From contig NZ_JAOQKI010000014.1 in assembly GCF_025567465.1 (NCBI RefSeq), positions 11,537 through 75,536 on the forward strand: a stretch of 64,000 nt of DNA, written 5' to 3'. The translations under genes and the position numbers were made by a program. The notes beneath the pieces were generated by a model, which ran no database searches, was not told where the DNA came from, and saw only the letters and a list, made by a program, of their open reading frames with translations. The first letter of the stretch is position 1, and every line of letters begins with the position of its first letter. Positions 52,033-59,846 of this stretch are shown here, one piece after another. The DNA comes from Roseburia_C amylophila (lineage in GTDB: Bacteria; Bacillota; Clostridia; Lachnospirales; Lachnospiraceae).

Positions 52033-53568
52033 TCATAATACTTTCCTGAAACTATACGCATACATATCCGAATACATGTTATCATGCGGTTGTGGCGTCA
52101 GCCTTCTATCCAATGCCGCCATATCCACCGTAAAACCACTGTCTGCCACAGAAAAAGCACCATTACTGAATTGAAACTCCGAAGTAAAGTCTGGAATCCC
52201 CAGATCACCGCTTGTCCGGTTATGTCCTATAATATTTATCAATGCATCCTTTATCCGCTCTATCTTGGCATTGTCCTTTGTTTTGTTAATCAGATTAGCA
52301 GCTTTTCCCGGCAGCCCGCCAATCTTTCCGTCTGGTGTCAGGTAAAGGTTCTCCAGAGAAATATCTTCTCCCGTAACCCCTTTTAAGTAACGCCTGACTT
52401 CCTGCACATCCGTGGCATACTGGTAGGTATTGGACGACAGATTTCCCACACTGTCAGCAATTCCTGTGTAATACTGATACATCCGGTCACTGTACTTTTC
52501 CTCTACCAGTTTCTGAACCTGTTCCCGGACTTCTTTATCTTCGATACCGCTCACTGTTACATTCCCATTGCTTTCAATCTTTATCTGCATTCCCTCCAGC
52601 TCATCACGGGAGATACCTTTGCTTTCCAGATCCTTTACAAAATCCTCGGAAAAATCATGTTTCAGTTCCGCCTTCTGCTGTGCTTTCTCAAAATCTTTCA
52701 GATTGACAAAAATCTTCACATACTCCATTTCCGCATCATCCAGTGTCTTTCCTTCCGCCATGTCCTGCAACAATTCATCCACTGTGCGCCCGCCTTTGTA
52801 TTTCTTTTCTTCCGGCAGACTTTCAAACTGCTTCTGGTGGAATTTCTCCATTTCTTTTGTATAATTTTTCTCTGTATCCATCAGGACTTCATTATATTTG
52901 TCGAGGTATTCCCTCCAATTTTCATCTTTCCGGCTGTATGCACCGTGAAGGTTCCCGAATGCCTCCCTTATGGCATCGGTCTTTTCCTGTTCTTTATTTT
53001 CCGTAACCTTGAAACTGATTTTATAATAATCATGCGGAGAAACTTCTTCCCCATTTTTGTTTTCTATTTTGATACAATATTTATTGGTATTTGTATCCCA
53101 GTTCGGGATGGTCAGTGTTTTACGTCCTTCCCCGTCCCATTCTGCCTTTCCGACCTGATTGCCATATTCATCATATAAGGTGAGGTCATAATCACAGCCT
53201 TCCGGCATGTCCATGTATATTTGAACCCCAAAATAATTCTGTATGGTTCGATTAAATGGAATGGAAAAGTTGTAGAAATCCACATCCTTTTTATCACTGA
53301 GATTTCCTTTCAGACTGCTGGTTTCGTCCTTAATCAGAAAATCCAGATCCAGAAACGTACTTCCCTTCTTCTTGTCCGAAACCTCATAAGTGGTATGCTG
53401 TCTGCGATAAGTGTCATTGCTGCCAAGTGTACAGGAATCTTCCTGAAGTGTCATATTTTTCTTCAGTTTCCCTTCAAAAAATGCCACTGTTTCCTTTCCA
53501 GACATGAAAAAAATCGGTTTTTGACGAAATGCCGCCCCATATGTAGAATGATTACTGTTTATTTCCAT
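52033..53568 (-). CDS. Array protein with PPC-like beta-sandwich domain
   Basis: 511 aa. N-terminus MEINSNHSTYGAAFRQKPIF, of the array type. Residues about 70-190 read like a bacterial pre-peptidase C-terminal (PPC) domain: KGNLSDKKDVDFYNFSI, CDYDLTLYDEYGNQVG and KYCIKIENKNGE. The rest is helical and charged (about 195-420), with a C-terminal FSNGAFSVADSGFTVDMAAL. PPC domains usually occur on secreted hydrolases, so extracellular location is plausible although there is no Sec signal. GGGAGGAAGG precedes the ATG. Confidence 0.7.
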   Translation of the reverse strand: MEINSNHSTYGAAFRQKPIFFMSGKETVAFFEGKLKKNMTLQEDSCTLGSNDTYRRQHTTYEVSDKKKGSTFLDLDFLIKDETSSLKGNLSDKKDVDFYNFSIPFNRTIQNYFGVQIYMDMPEGCDYDLTLYDEYGNQVGKAEWDGEGRKTLTIPNWDTNTNKYCIKIENKNGEEVSPHDYYKISFKVTENKEQEKTDAIREAFGNLHGAYSRKDENWREYLDKYNEVLMDTEKNYTKEMEKFHQKQFESLPEEKKYKGGRTVDELLQDMAEGKTLDDAEMEYVKIFVNLKDFEKAQQKAELKHDFSEDFVKDLESKGISRDELEGMQIKIESNGNVTVSGIEDKEVREQVQKLVEEKYSDRMYQYYTGIADSVGNLSSNTYQYATDVQEVRRYLKGVTGEDISLENLYLTPDGKIGGLPGKAANLINKTKDNAKIERIKDALINIIGHNRTSGDLGIPDFTSEFQFSNGAFSVADSGFTVDMAALDRRLTPQPHDNMYSDMYAYSFRKVL

Positions 53569-53637
53569 TTCTTATCCTTCCTCCCGAAAAATATCTTACC
53601 TGTATTCTTATGCTTTCCTGTCAAAAGATGAGCCTAC

Positions 53638-53777
53638 AGTATAACAGGATTATCCGGTAAAATAATACTGCTTTTCTCATATGCTGCCGTCGCCAACTGG
53701 CTATTTAGATATTCGTTTTGTACAGCTTTTCGTCTTGCCATCTCATCGTTGTCATTTTCCGTTTCTGTTCCAGTCAA
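53638..53777 (-). pseudogene. In-frame open stretch after the stop of 53778-54278
   Basis: After RLEKL and TAA the same frame continues for 46 codons (TGTETENDNDEMARRKAVQN ... SSIILPDNPVIL) to a TAG. It looks like the original C-terminus of the upstream protein after a nonsense mutation, or a separate scrap. Confidence 0.45.
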
Positions 53778-54278
53778 TTATAACTTTTCCAATCTTTCCA
53801 GAAACGCAACATAGAATTCTCTTTCTTTCATACAAGCCCTCTGAACTTCTATGCTTTTAGGGACATATTCCAGTGGATGGTCTAAATTATATAAAGCCTG
53901 TTTCGTTGCCTGAATTGCAGATTCTGTTGTGTTTCCCAAAATGTCGATGTTATCCACATCGCCCTCGCCCTTCATCTGCTTATTCAGCCTTTGTATCATC
54001 ATCTGTGATATATGGCTCAACATTCCGTTTTTCTTTATTCCCATACCATTCGCATTTACTTCCTTCGCTGCTTCCATCCATGCATCTTTTACATCCTGCG
54101 GAGCATTCGGACCAATCATATCAAATGCTTTTTCGTTAAAATCCGTATCTGCCATATATGGATTTATACTCTCATTTTCCTGTTTGGCACGTTCTGTACT
54201 AAATTGAGGAATATCATTCTGTCTGCGTCTGTTTTCGTATGACACACCATTCATAGAATAGTTGGAACTAATCTGCAT
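53778..54278 (-). CDS. Array protein, small member
   Basis: 166 aa. N-terminus MQISSNYSMNGVSYENRRRQ fits the array motif best (MxISxNYS). The body is helical: FDMIGPNAPQDVKDAWMEAA and HISQMMIQRLNKQMKGEGDV. No signal peptide. GAGGAG lies 10 nt before the ATG. The frame stays open past the stop. IS110 lies directly upstream and may have separated it from its promoter. Confidence 0.65.
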   Translation of the reverse strand: MQISSNYSMNGVSYENRRRQNDIPQFSTERAKQENESINPYMADTDFNEKAFDMIGPNAPQDVKDAWMEAAKEVNANGMGIKKNGMLSHISQMMIQRLNKQMKGEGDVDNIDILGNTTESAIQATKQALYNLDHPLEYVPKSIEVQRACMKEREFYVAFLERLEKL

Positions 54279-54299
54279 ATATCAATACTCCTCGTATTA

Positions 54300-54538
54300 T
54301 AAAGTAGTAGTGTTTATAGACCCTCTCCAAGGTCTGTATGCTATAATTTTGGAGATACTGTGGATTGTTTTCACACTCCTACCACTTGATGGTTTAAGAA
54401 AGGCTACAACCACAGTCTCTTTGTATATTTGTTAATCAGTTAGATACCGCATGACGGTTTATTTAGAACGAGGTTACAATCGCAAGGAGTACCAGTGGTT
54501 CTAAACAGTATCAAAATATTTACTCAAAGGAGATTTTT
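54300..54538 (+). ncRNA. Candidate IS110 bridge RNA region
   Basis: The non-coding 5' end of the IS110 element. Two similar blocks, each TACC(A/G)C-x-TGA(T/C)GGTTTA followed by GG(C/T)TACAA(C/T)C(A/G)CA (about 54389-54430 and 54446-54500), look like two related loops. In IS110-group elements this end encodes the bridge RNA, with separate target-binding and donor-binding loops. The exact RNA ends were not determined. Confidence 0.5.
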
Positions 54539-55714
54539 ATGATATACGTCGGAATTGATGTTGCTAAGGACAAACACGACTGTTTTATTACCAATTCAGA
54601 TGGTGAAGCATTATTCAAATCTTTTACCATTCCTAACAACCGTAAGGGTTTTGAAACCTTGTTTCAGAAAGTACAATCCGTATCAGATGATTTAACCAAA
54701 GTAAAAGTAGGGCTTGAAGCCACTGGACACTATAGCTACAATCTTCTGGGATTCCTTCTTGATAAAGGTTTGCCGACCTACGTTATCAATCCGTTACATA
54801 CCAATCTTTACAGAAAAAGTTTAAGCCTTAGAAAGACGAAAACGGATAAAGTGGATGCCCATACCATCGCTTCTATGATCATGTCTGATGTGGACTTGAA
54901 GTCCTACTCAGACACATCTTACCATAACGAAGAACTAAAGTCATTAACTCGTTATCGTTTTGATAAAGTACAGGAGCGAGCAAAGCTCAAGACCTCTGTA
55001 TCTCGCCTTATTTGTATTCTTTTCCCTGAATTAGAGAAGCTTGTTCCAACAATCCATATGGCATCCGTTTATGCCCTATTATCTGAATTTCCGTCTGCTC
55101 ATGCTGTTGCATCTGCGCATCTTACCAGACTTACAAATCTGCTTTCTGAAAGCTCACATGGCAGATATGGCAAAGATACAGCAGTAATGTTTCGTGAAGC
55201 CGCCAGAAACTCAATCGGTTCAAATATGCCAGCGAAGTCTCTGGAACTGAAACATACCATTAAGCTCATTCAGGAATTAACTTCTGAGATTGACGAAATT
55301 GAAACCGAAATCAAATCCATTATGGATGAGGTTAATTCTCCGATTCTTAGCATCCCCGGAATCAACTACCGTATGGGTGCCATGATTATTGCAGAAATCG
55401 GTGACTTCAGTCGTTTTGATTCCCCTGACAAGATACTTGCCTATGCCGGAATGTCCCCATCTACCTATCAATCTGGGCAACTTGATAACTGTTACTCCCA
55501 TATGGAAAAACGTGGTTCTCGCTATCTTCGATACGCCCTTTACAATGCGACTAAATATGTCTGCCATTGGGATGAATCATTTGGAACATATCTTGCCAAA
55601 AAGCGAGCAGAGGGCAAGCATTATAATGTTGCTTTATCCCATGCTACAAAGAAACTAGTAAGAACCATTTATGCAATGGAAAAAACAGGGCAATCATACA
55701 GTAGTGCATCCTAA
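54539..55714 (+). CDS. IS110 family transposase
   Basis: 391 aa. An N-terminal DEDD RuvC-like domain (MIYVGIDVAKDKHDCF; KTDKVDAHTIA holds the later acidic residues) and the C-terminal Transposase_20 domain (LSIPGINYRMGAMIIAEIGD, LAYAGMSPSTYQSG) with the nucleophilic Ser region. Full length and intact. It is the only plus-strand gene in the array and has AAAGGAG 8 nt upstream. Confidence 0.95.
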   Translation: MIYVGIDVAKDKHDCFITNSDGEALFKSFTIPNNRKGFETLFQKVQSVSDDLTKVKVGLEATGHYSYNLLGFLLDKGLPTYVINPLHTNLYRKSLSLRKTKTDKVDAHTIASMIMSDVDLKSYSDTSYHNEELKSLTRYRFDKVQERAKLKTSVSRLICILFPELEKLVPTIHMASVYALLSEFPSAHAVASAHLTRLTNLLSESSHGRYGKDTAVMFREAARNSIGSNMPAKSLELKHTIKLIQELTSEIDEIETEIKSIMDEVNSPILSIPGINYRMGAMIIAEIGDFSRFDSPDKILAYAGMSPSTYQSGQLDNCYSHMEKRGSRYLRYALYNATKYVCHWDESFGTYLAKKRAEGKHYNVALSHATKKLVRTIYAMEKTGQSYSSAS

Positions 55715-55740
55715 TTGTTTTCTGTAAATATCTCCTAGCT

Positions 55741-55765
55741 GAGTGCCGCTAATGACACTCTTTTT
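55741..55765 (+). terminator. Terminator of the IS110 transposase
   Basis: GAGTG-CCGCTAATGA-CACTC followed by TTTTTG, 27 nt after the transposase stop. Confidence 0.55.
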
Positions 55766-55886
55766 GTCATACAGTTTTCAAGGTACAAATATATCTGAAA
55801 TGCATTTCTGCAATTCATTCAAAATATTTCATTTTCAGACTTGACTTTTAATAGTTAGTCTTTTTATTTGAATTGCATTATTATCA

Positions 55887-56549
55887 TTAGGCTTTCGCTT
55901 CAAAAACTGGTCTTTTCTCCAGATAATCCGGTAGTTCTTTCAATTCAGAATTCATACCATTCTTTACGGCATTATATTCCTTCCAGTAAATGGAATAGAA
56001 TTCATCTTTTTTTGTAAGTTCTGCCGGAGTCATTTCATACCCCCAGCCGGCACCGGTATTCAACAATACATTCACACCCTGACTCTGAATTTGAACCCCA
56101 TAACCACCTGATGTTAAAATAGTGAAATTTAATGTTCCGCCTCCTGCCAGTGCAATCTGCTTATCTGCAAGATTCTGATTTTTTCCCTCTGCCTGTTCCA
56201 AAAAATCCAGTAAGGTTAATTCTCCGATCCCTTTACATTTTGGATTGGCATTTTGATTTTTCATTGCACTTTTTGCCTGTTGGTATAACTGCTTTCTATC
56301 CGGTGCAACCTCTGACAAATATTCTGCCCTTAACTGCAATAGCTGCCTTGAAATAGCATCTTGTTCTGTCTTATCAGTAGCATTGGCAGCCTTTTGTGCC
56401 AGTTTCTTAATCTCACTCACAAATTCAGTCTGCGTTCTTGTACTTTTTCCTTTCGATGGAATATAAGACCAGTTTGGTTCTCCATTACTACCAGAAGTAA
56501 TTAACTGTTCCCTTCCAACTGTTCCTATATTTGAAAAAGAGATTCCCAT
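55887..56549 (-). CDS. Array protein, VAPxR family, copy 1
   Basis: 220 aa. N-terminus MGISFSNIGTVGREQLITSG, C-terminus RPVFEAKA. Shares with 58547-59134 the block EVAPDRKQLYQQAKSAMKNQ (there KVAPNRAALIGKFSQSMNSG) and a later glycine-rich beta region (NTGAGWGYEMTPAE; there GGVGWQEKETKAE). No signal peptide. GAGGTGG precedes the ATG. A scrap of a DUF3879-like gene lies just upstream. Confidence 0.7.
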   Translation of the reverse strand: MGISFSNIGTVGREQLITSGSNGEPNWSYIPSKGKSTRTQTEFVSEIKKLAQKAANATDKTEQDAISRQLLQLRAEYLSEVAPDRKQLYQQAKSAMKNQNANPKCKGIGELTLLDFLEQAEGKNQNLADKQIALAGGGTLNFTILTSGGYGVQIQSQGVNVLLNTGAGWGYEMTPAELTKKDEFYSIYWKEYNAVKNGMNSELKELPDYLEKRPVFEAKA

Positions 56550-56588
56550 AAATCCACCTCACGGTTCATAAATAAATCTATCTATAAC

Positions 56589-56641
56589 TTTATATCTACT
56601 GACTTTCTGCCACTCTACTCTCTGGTGATGTCATACTATGC
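56589..56641 (-). pseudogene. 3' scrap of a DUF3879-like array gene
   Basis: DITRE-stop-SGRKSVDIKL against GITREYVESGKKSVDIKI at the end of 59847-60503. The DNA is nearly identical apart from a small deletion that creates a TAG. The remnant shows that a third copy once stood here. Confidence 0.6.
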
Positions 56642-56674
56642 ACCAATTAGATATTTTCCTTTTATCAAATCCTC

Positions 56675-57424
56675 TTATGCCTTAATATCAAAACTTGATC
56701 TATCAGGTGCAGAAATACTCACAGATTCTGCTACAAGGCTCTGTGTCATACTTTTTACATCATTACCAGTTATGGATAAGGTATAATCACCCGTTTCTTT
56801 TCTTTCTGCCGATTTTTCTGCACGTTGCTTTGCAGCTTTTTCTTCCTCTGCTTTTTTAGCAGCTCTTTTCTCTTTTACTTTTTCCTCTTTTTCTCTGTTC
56901 TCTTTTGCTTTTCGTTCAGCATTCTCTTTCGCTATTTTCCCATCTGGATCATTTGTACAAGATGCTGTCTCTATAATATTTCCGTTTGCATCAATCATAT
57001 AACTCTGATTTGTCACAGTGCCCAAACATCCATTAATCGTATCTTTTGTACAATCCGGAATGGCTGCTAAGTTTTCCTCCAAATACTTTGCTTTTTCCGG
57101 ATCATTCATGCACTTTTGTAAAAATGCACTTGAAACAGATACCGTTGTCGGAATGCCCTGCATTGAAGTCAGCCCTATATTCATATAATGGTATTTTCCT
57201 TGCAAGTATTTTGAATAATCATTTACATTACTATACCCTGTCTTAATCTGCTCTGTTTTTGTCACACCGGGACGTGATGTTTTTAATTCAACTGTACTTG
57301 TTGTCACGTTGCCATCTTTTGTATTTGTACTATCCTTTTCACTATCTGTTTTTTTTACAGTATTCTTATAATTTGAAGCATAATACGATGTGTAACTGCT
57401 GTTATTGATACCCGTAATTGCCAT
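56675..57424 (-). CDS. Array protein, DUF6033-like family, copy 3
   Basis: 249 aa. N-terminus MAITGINNSSYTSYYASNYK, C-terminus APDRSSFDIKA. YSKYLQGKYHYMNIGLTSMQ, NDPEKAKYLEENLAAIPDCT and YMIDANGNIIETASCT precede a long Lys/Glu coiled coil (about 165-210) and DYTLSITGNDVKSM. Paralogue of 45772-46392 (IPESIEKLKAA, NLKIDGKDVDDL). GGGAGGTAGG precedes the ATG. Confidence 0.72.
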   Translation of the reverse strand: MAITGINNSSYTSYYASNYKNTVKKTDSEKDSTNTKDGNVTTSTVELKTSRPGVTKTEQIKTGYSNVNDYSKYLQGKYHYMNIGLTSMQGIPTTVSVSSAFLQKCMNDPEKAKYLEENLAAIPDCTKDTINGCLGTVTNQSYMIDANGNIIETASCTNDPDGKIAKENAERKAKENREKEEKVKEKRAAKKAEEEKAAKQRAEKSAERKETGDYTLSITGNDVKSMTQSLVAESVSISAPDRSSFDIKA

Positions 57425-57555
57425 AATCCTACCTCCCTGTTATTGAAACTTAAAATAATTTCTATTATATTGAACGACTTGGATATTTAATTTCTCTCAG
57501 CCTCAATATGATATGTAATTACTATTTTTATTTGTAAATCATAGTACTAACATCA

Positions 57556-58299
57556 TCAAATCTTAATACTCATCAATAACTGCTCTCTATTAGGCTGAAT
57601 CATTGTATATTTCTCCTTAAATGAGGTAATTGCACCATACATTTTCTCAGTTAAATTTTCTGGGATTTCGTCCTTTCCCCTGGTTTTTTGCTCCTCAATG
57701 TAAGCCGATGCCAAAGTTGACCTTGTGGTAATTTTTGAAATTTTATTCATTTCTTCACCAATAATTCCACGGGCATGCTGATTGGTTGTCTCCATTGTCA
57801 CAAAGTCATCCACTGTTTTTTTATATGCAGCATCTAAATTGCTTAACTCTTCATCCTTTGTAAGCTTACGAGGTCCATTTTCATCAGCTACATATATTTC
57901 TCTGGTTCCATTTTCATAGCCCTTCACAATTTCATCATATAATTCTGCGTATGCTTTAACATAATTATTTGCCTTGTCAGTAATATTTAAGGCACTTTTT
58001 CCTGTATCAACATTTTGATTCTGCTGTGCTGCCTTCTTTTGAATTTCATAACTATAATCAATATCACTGATTTTTTTACTCGCTAACAGTTCCTTTCTTT
58101 GAACCACATCATCATATTTTTCCTGTCCACTCTGCTGTATACGATTACGATAATACTCCAATCCCTCATTAGAAATCGAAAGCTTCACTGATTGCCCCAC
58201 TGTATGTTTTTCGTTTGTCTGACTATTTCCTTTCTGTACTTTATCAGTATTTTTTTCCATTATTGAATTCGTATTATTCATGTAATTAGATATTTTCAT
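57556..58299 (-). CDS. Array protein, DUF4885-like
   Basis: 247 aa. N-terminus MKISNYMNNTNSIMEKNTDK, C-terminus EQLLMSIKI. A helical body with VKLSISNEGLEYYRNRIQQ, ELYDEIVKGYENGTREIYVA and GPRKLTKDEELSNLDAAYKK, a block I associate from memory with DUF4885 (Firmicutes, function unknown). No signal peptide. GAGGTG lies 6 nt before the ATG. Confidence 0.7.
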   Translation of the reverse strand: MKISNYMNNTNSIMEKNTDKVQKGNSQTNEKHTVGQSVKLSISNEGLEYYRNRIQQSGQEKYDDVVQRKELLASKKISDIDYSYEIQKKAAQQNQNVDTGKSALNITDKANNYVKAYAELYDEIVKGYENGTREIYVADENGPRKLTKDEELSNLDAAYKKTVDDFVTMETTNQHARGIIGEEMNKISKITTRSTLASAYIEEQKTRGKDEIPENLTEKMYGAITSFKEKYTMIQPNREQLLMSIKI

Positions 58300-58310
58300 A
58301 TTGTCACCTC

Positions 58311-58530
58311 AATTTCCATATTTATACAATGTCATTGACGGATAACGTCTGGTGAATGTCAAAGAATTTGATCCTACTGCATAATCATAATAATAATTAA
58401 AATTTTCTATATCTATTAACTTACCTGTTGACTGATCAATAATAACTGTCACGGCTTTAAAGTCCTGCCACAAATTATTCTCTTTATATGCCCCTGTGCA
58501 TCTGCAATGAACACTGTAGAAGTTACTGTT
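58311..58530 (-). pseudogene. C-terminal scrap of an unidentified gene between array members
   Basis: An open frame without start reads ... VTVIIDQSTGKLIDIENFNY and TFTRRYPSMTLYKYGN with a TGA at 58311-58313. The upstream part continues in another frame (KYAIKITVTSTVFIADAQG), so a frameshift is likely. It does not resemble the other array members. Confidence 0.4.
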
Positions 58531-58546
58531 ATTTTAATTGCATACT

Positions 58547-59134
58547 TCATGCCTTCATATCAAAATTATCTTGCAATATTATGTTTTCACCTACACTACC
58601 AGTCTTTTCTTCACTATTTAGTGCTTTTCTCGCCTCACTAAATGCCTCATAATATGTCATTTTTAATGCTGAATGAACCTGTGACTCTGCTTTTGTTTCT
58701 TTTTCCTGCCAGCCTACTCCCCCTGTATAGGTCAAAACTTCTTCGCCCTCTTCATTGTATACATGAATTGCCGAGCCTGTCCCTGTTCCCTGATATTTTG
58801 CCTCATAAGGTATTCCAAACAGCATACAGAGCCATTTTTTGTCTGCTTCCTCAACTTCTTTCATTGCTGACATATTACCTGAATTCATTGATTGACTAAA
58901 CTTTCCAATTAAAGCAGCTCTATTCGGGGCTACTTTGCTTACTTCCGTCTTTCTCAAATTCATAAATGCATTTCCCATATATACATTGTCCTGTGCATCT
59001 TTTTTTGCCAGATCAACAATCTTCTCTTTTAAAGAATCCGTTAATTTCCATTTGTTTTTTTTAGAAGATTTAGAAACATTTTTATTCGATGTGTTCCACA
59101 CTTTTGCTGTGCTATAATTATTTGATATTTCCAT
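58547..59134 (-). CDS. Array protein, VAPxR family, copy 2
   Basis: 195 aa. N-terminus MEISNNYSTAKVWNTSNKNV, C-terminus LQDNFDMKA. A basic start region (about 20-40) is followed by helices with KVAPNRAALIGKFSQSMNSG and a beta region YQGTGTGSAIHVYNEEGEEV. Paralogue of 55887-56549. It follows 59144-59728 after 9 nt, so the two are probably one transcript. Confidence 0.72.
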   Translation of the reverse strand: MEISNNYSTAKVWNTSNKNVSKSSKKNKWKLTDSLKEKIVDLAKKDAQDNVYMGNAFMNLRKTEVSKVAPNRAALIGKFSQSMNSGNMSAMKEVEEADKKWLCMLFGIPYEAKYQGTGTGSAIHVYNEEGEEVLTYTGGVGWQEKETKAESQVHSALKMTYYEAFSEARKALNSEEKTGSVGENIILQDNFDMKA

Positions 59135-59143
59135 TTAATTGAA

Positions 59144-59728
59144 TCACCTCTCTGTTCTGTCATTTATGTAATCATACAATTCCTTATATGACAGATAACC
59201 TGATAAGTTGTTCGAATCATATTGTAACTGCATAAATTCTTTAATCATGCTCATATAGTCTTTCTTTTCATTTATGCTGTCAGAATCATAAGTGATGTTG
59301 CCATTCACACCACCAGCCGCATTCATGAAATCTCCAAAAGCATTTTTCGTAAAGCCTTCTACATCACTATATGTTGTATATGCAAGCATTTCCAAATAAC
59401 TTGCATTTCTTGGATCAACATCATTTATCTGTACATTTGTATCTGTGTAATTTCCTTCTTTGTCCCAATATCTTACCCTGTATTCTGGGTTTGCCGAATC
59501 ATATGCATCTGATTTATATACAGATGCACTACTGCCATCCGGAAATCCTACTGCTGTTAATGCATTTCCACTATCTTCTGTTCCCGACATATGTAATGTA
59601 ATATTAGAAGATGTACTGCTTACATTTGATAACAAACCGGAATTCATACCGTTCGCTTTCGCAGTGTTTCTTTTTGTTCCTGTATAATAATTTGAATAAT
59701 TATAACCGTTAATTCCTGCTATACTCAT
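59144..59728 (-). CDS. Array protein, INDV/NGTG family, copy 3 (diverged)
   Basis: 194 aa from the ATG at 59728, 8 nt after GGAGG (the frame also opens at a TTG five codons earlier). N-terminus MSIAGINGYNYSNYYTGTKR. VRYWDKEGNYTDTNVQINDV, then DPRNASYLEMLAYTTY, matches the core of 47711-48256 and 48453-48977. The C-terminus (YKELYDYINDRTER) lacks the FDIKA tail. Leader hairpin L2 lies just upstream. Confidence 0.7.
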   Translation of the reverse strand: MSIAGINGYNYSNYYTGTKRNTAKANGMNSGLLSNVSSTSSNITLHMSGTEDSGNALTAVGFPDGSSASVYKSDAYDSANPEYRVRYWDKEGNYTDTNVQINDVDPRNASYLEMLAYTTYSDVEGFTKNAFGDFMNAAGGVNGNITYDSDSINEKKDYMSMIKEFMQLQYDSNNLSGYLSYKELYDYINDRTER

Positions 59729-59751
59729 TTTCGTTTCCTCCAATTATTTTC

Positions 59752-59771
59752 ATTCCTCTGTCATTCGGAAT
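59752..59771 (-). promoter_or_regulatory. Leader hairpin L2
   Basis: Minus strand ATTCC-GAATGACAGA-GGAAT in a block almost identical to L1 (44885-44937), 24 nt before the start of 59144-59728. The two host genes are unrelated in their bodies, so the leader is conserved independently of the coding sequence. Confidence 0.55.
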
Positions 59772-59846
59772 CTACTCACTCTCCATAACGGTCCAAAGAC
59801 CATGCCTTTACAGGATAATCACAAGAAAGTACCCGACAAAAGCATA

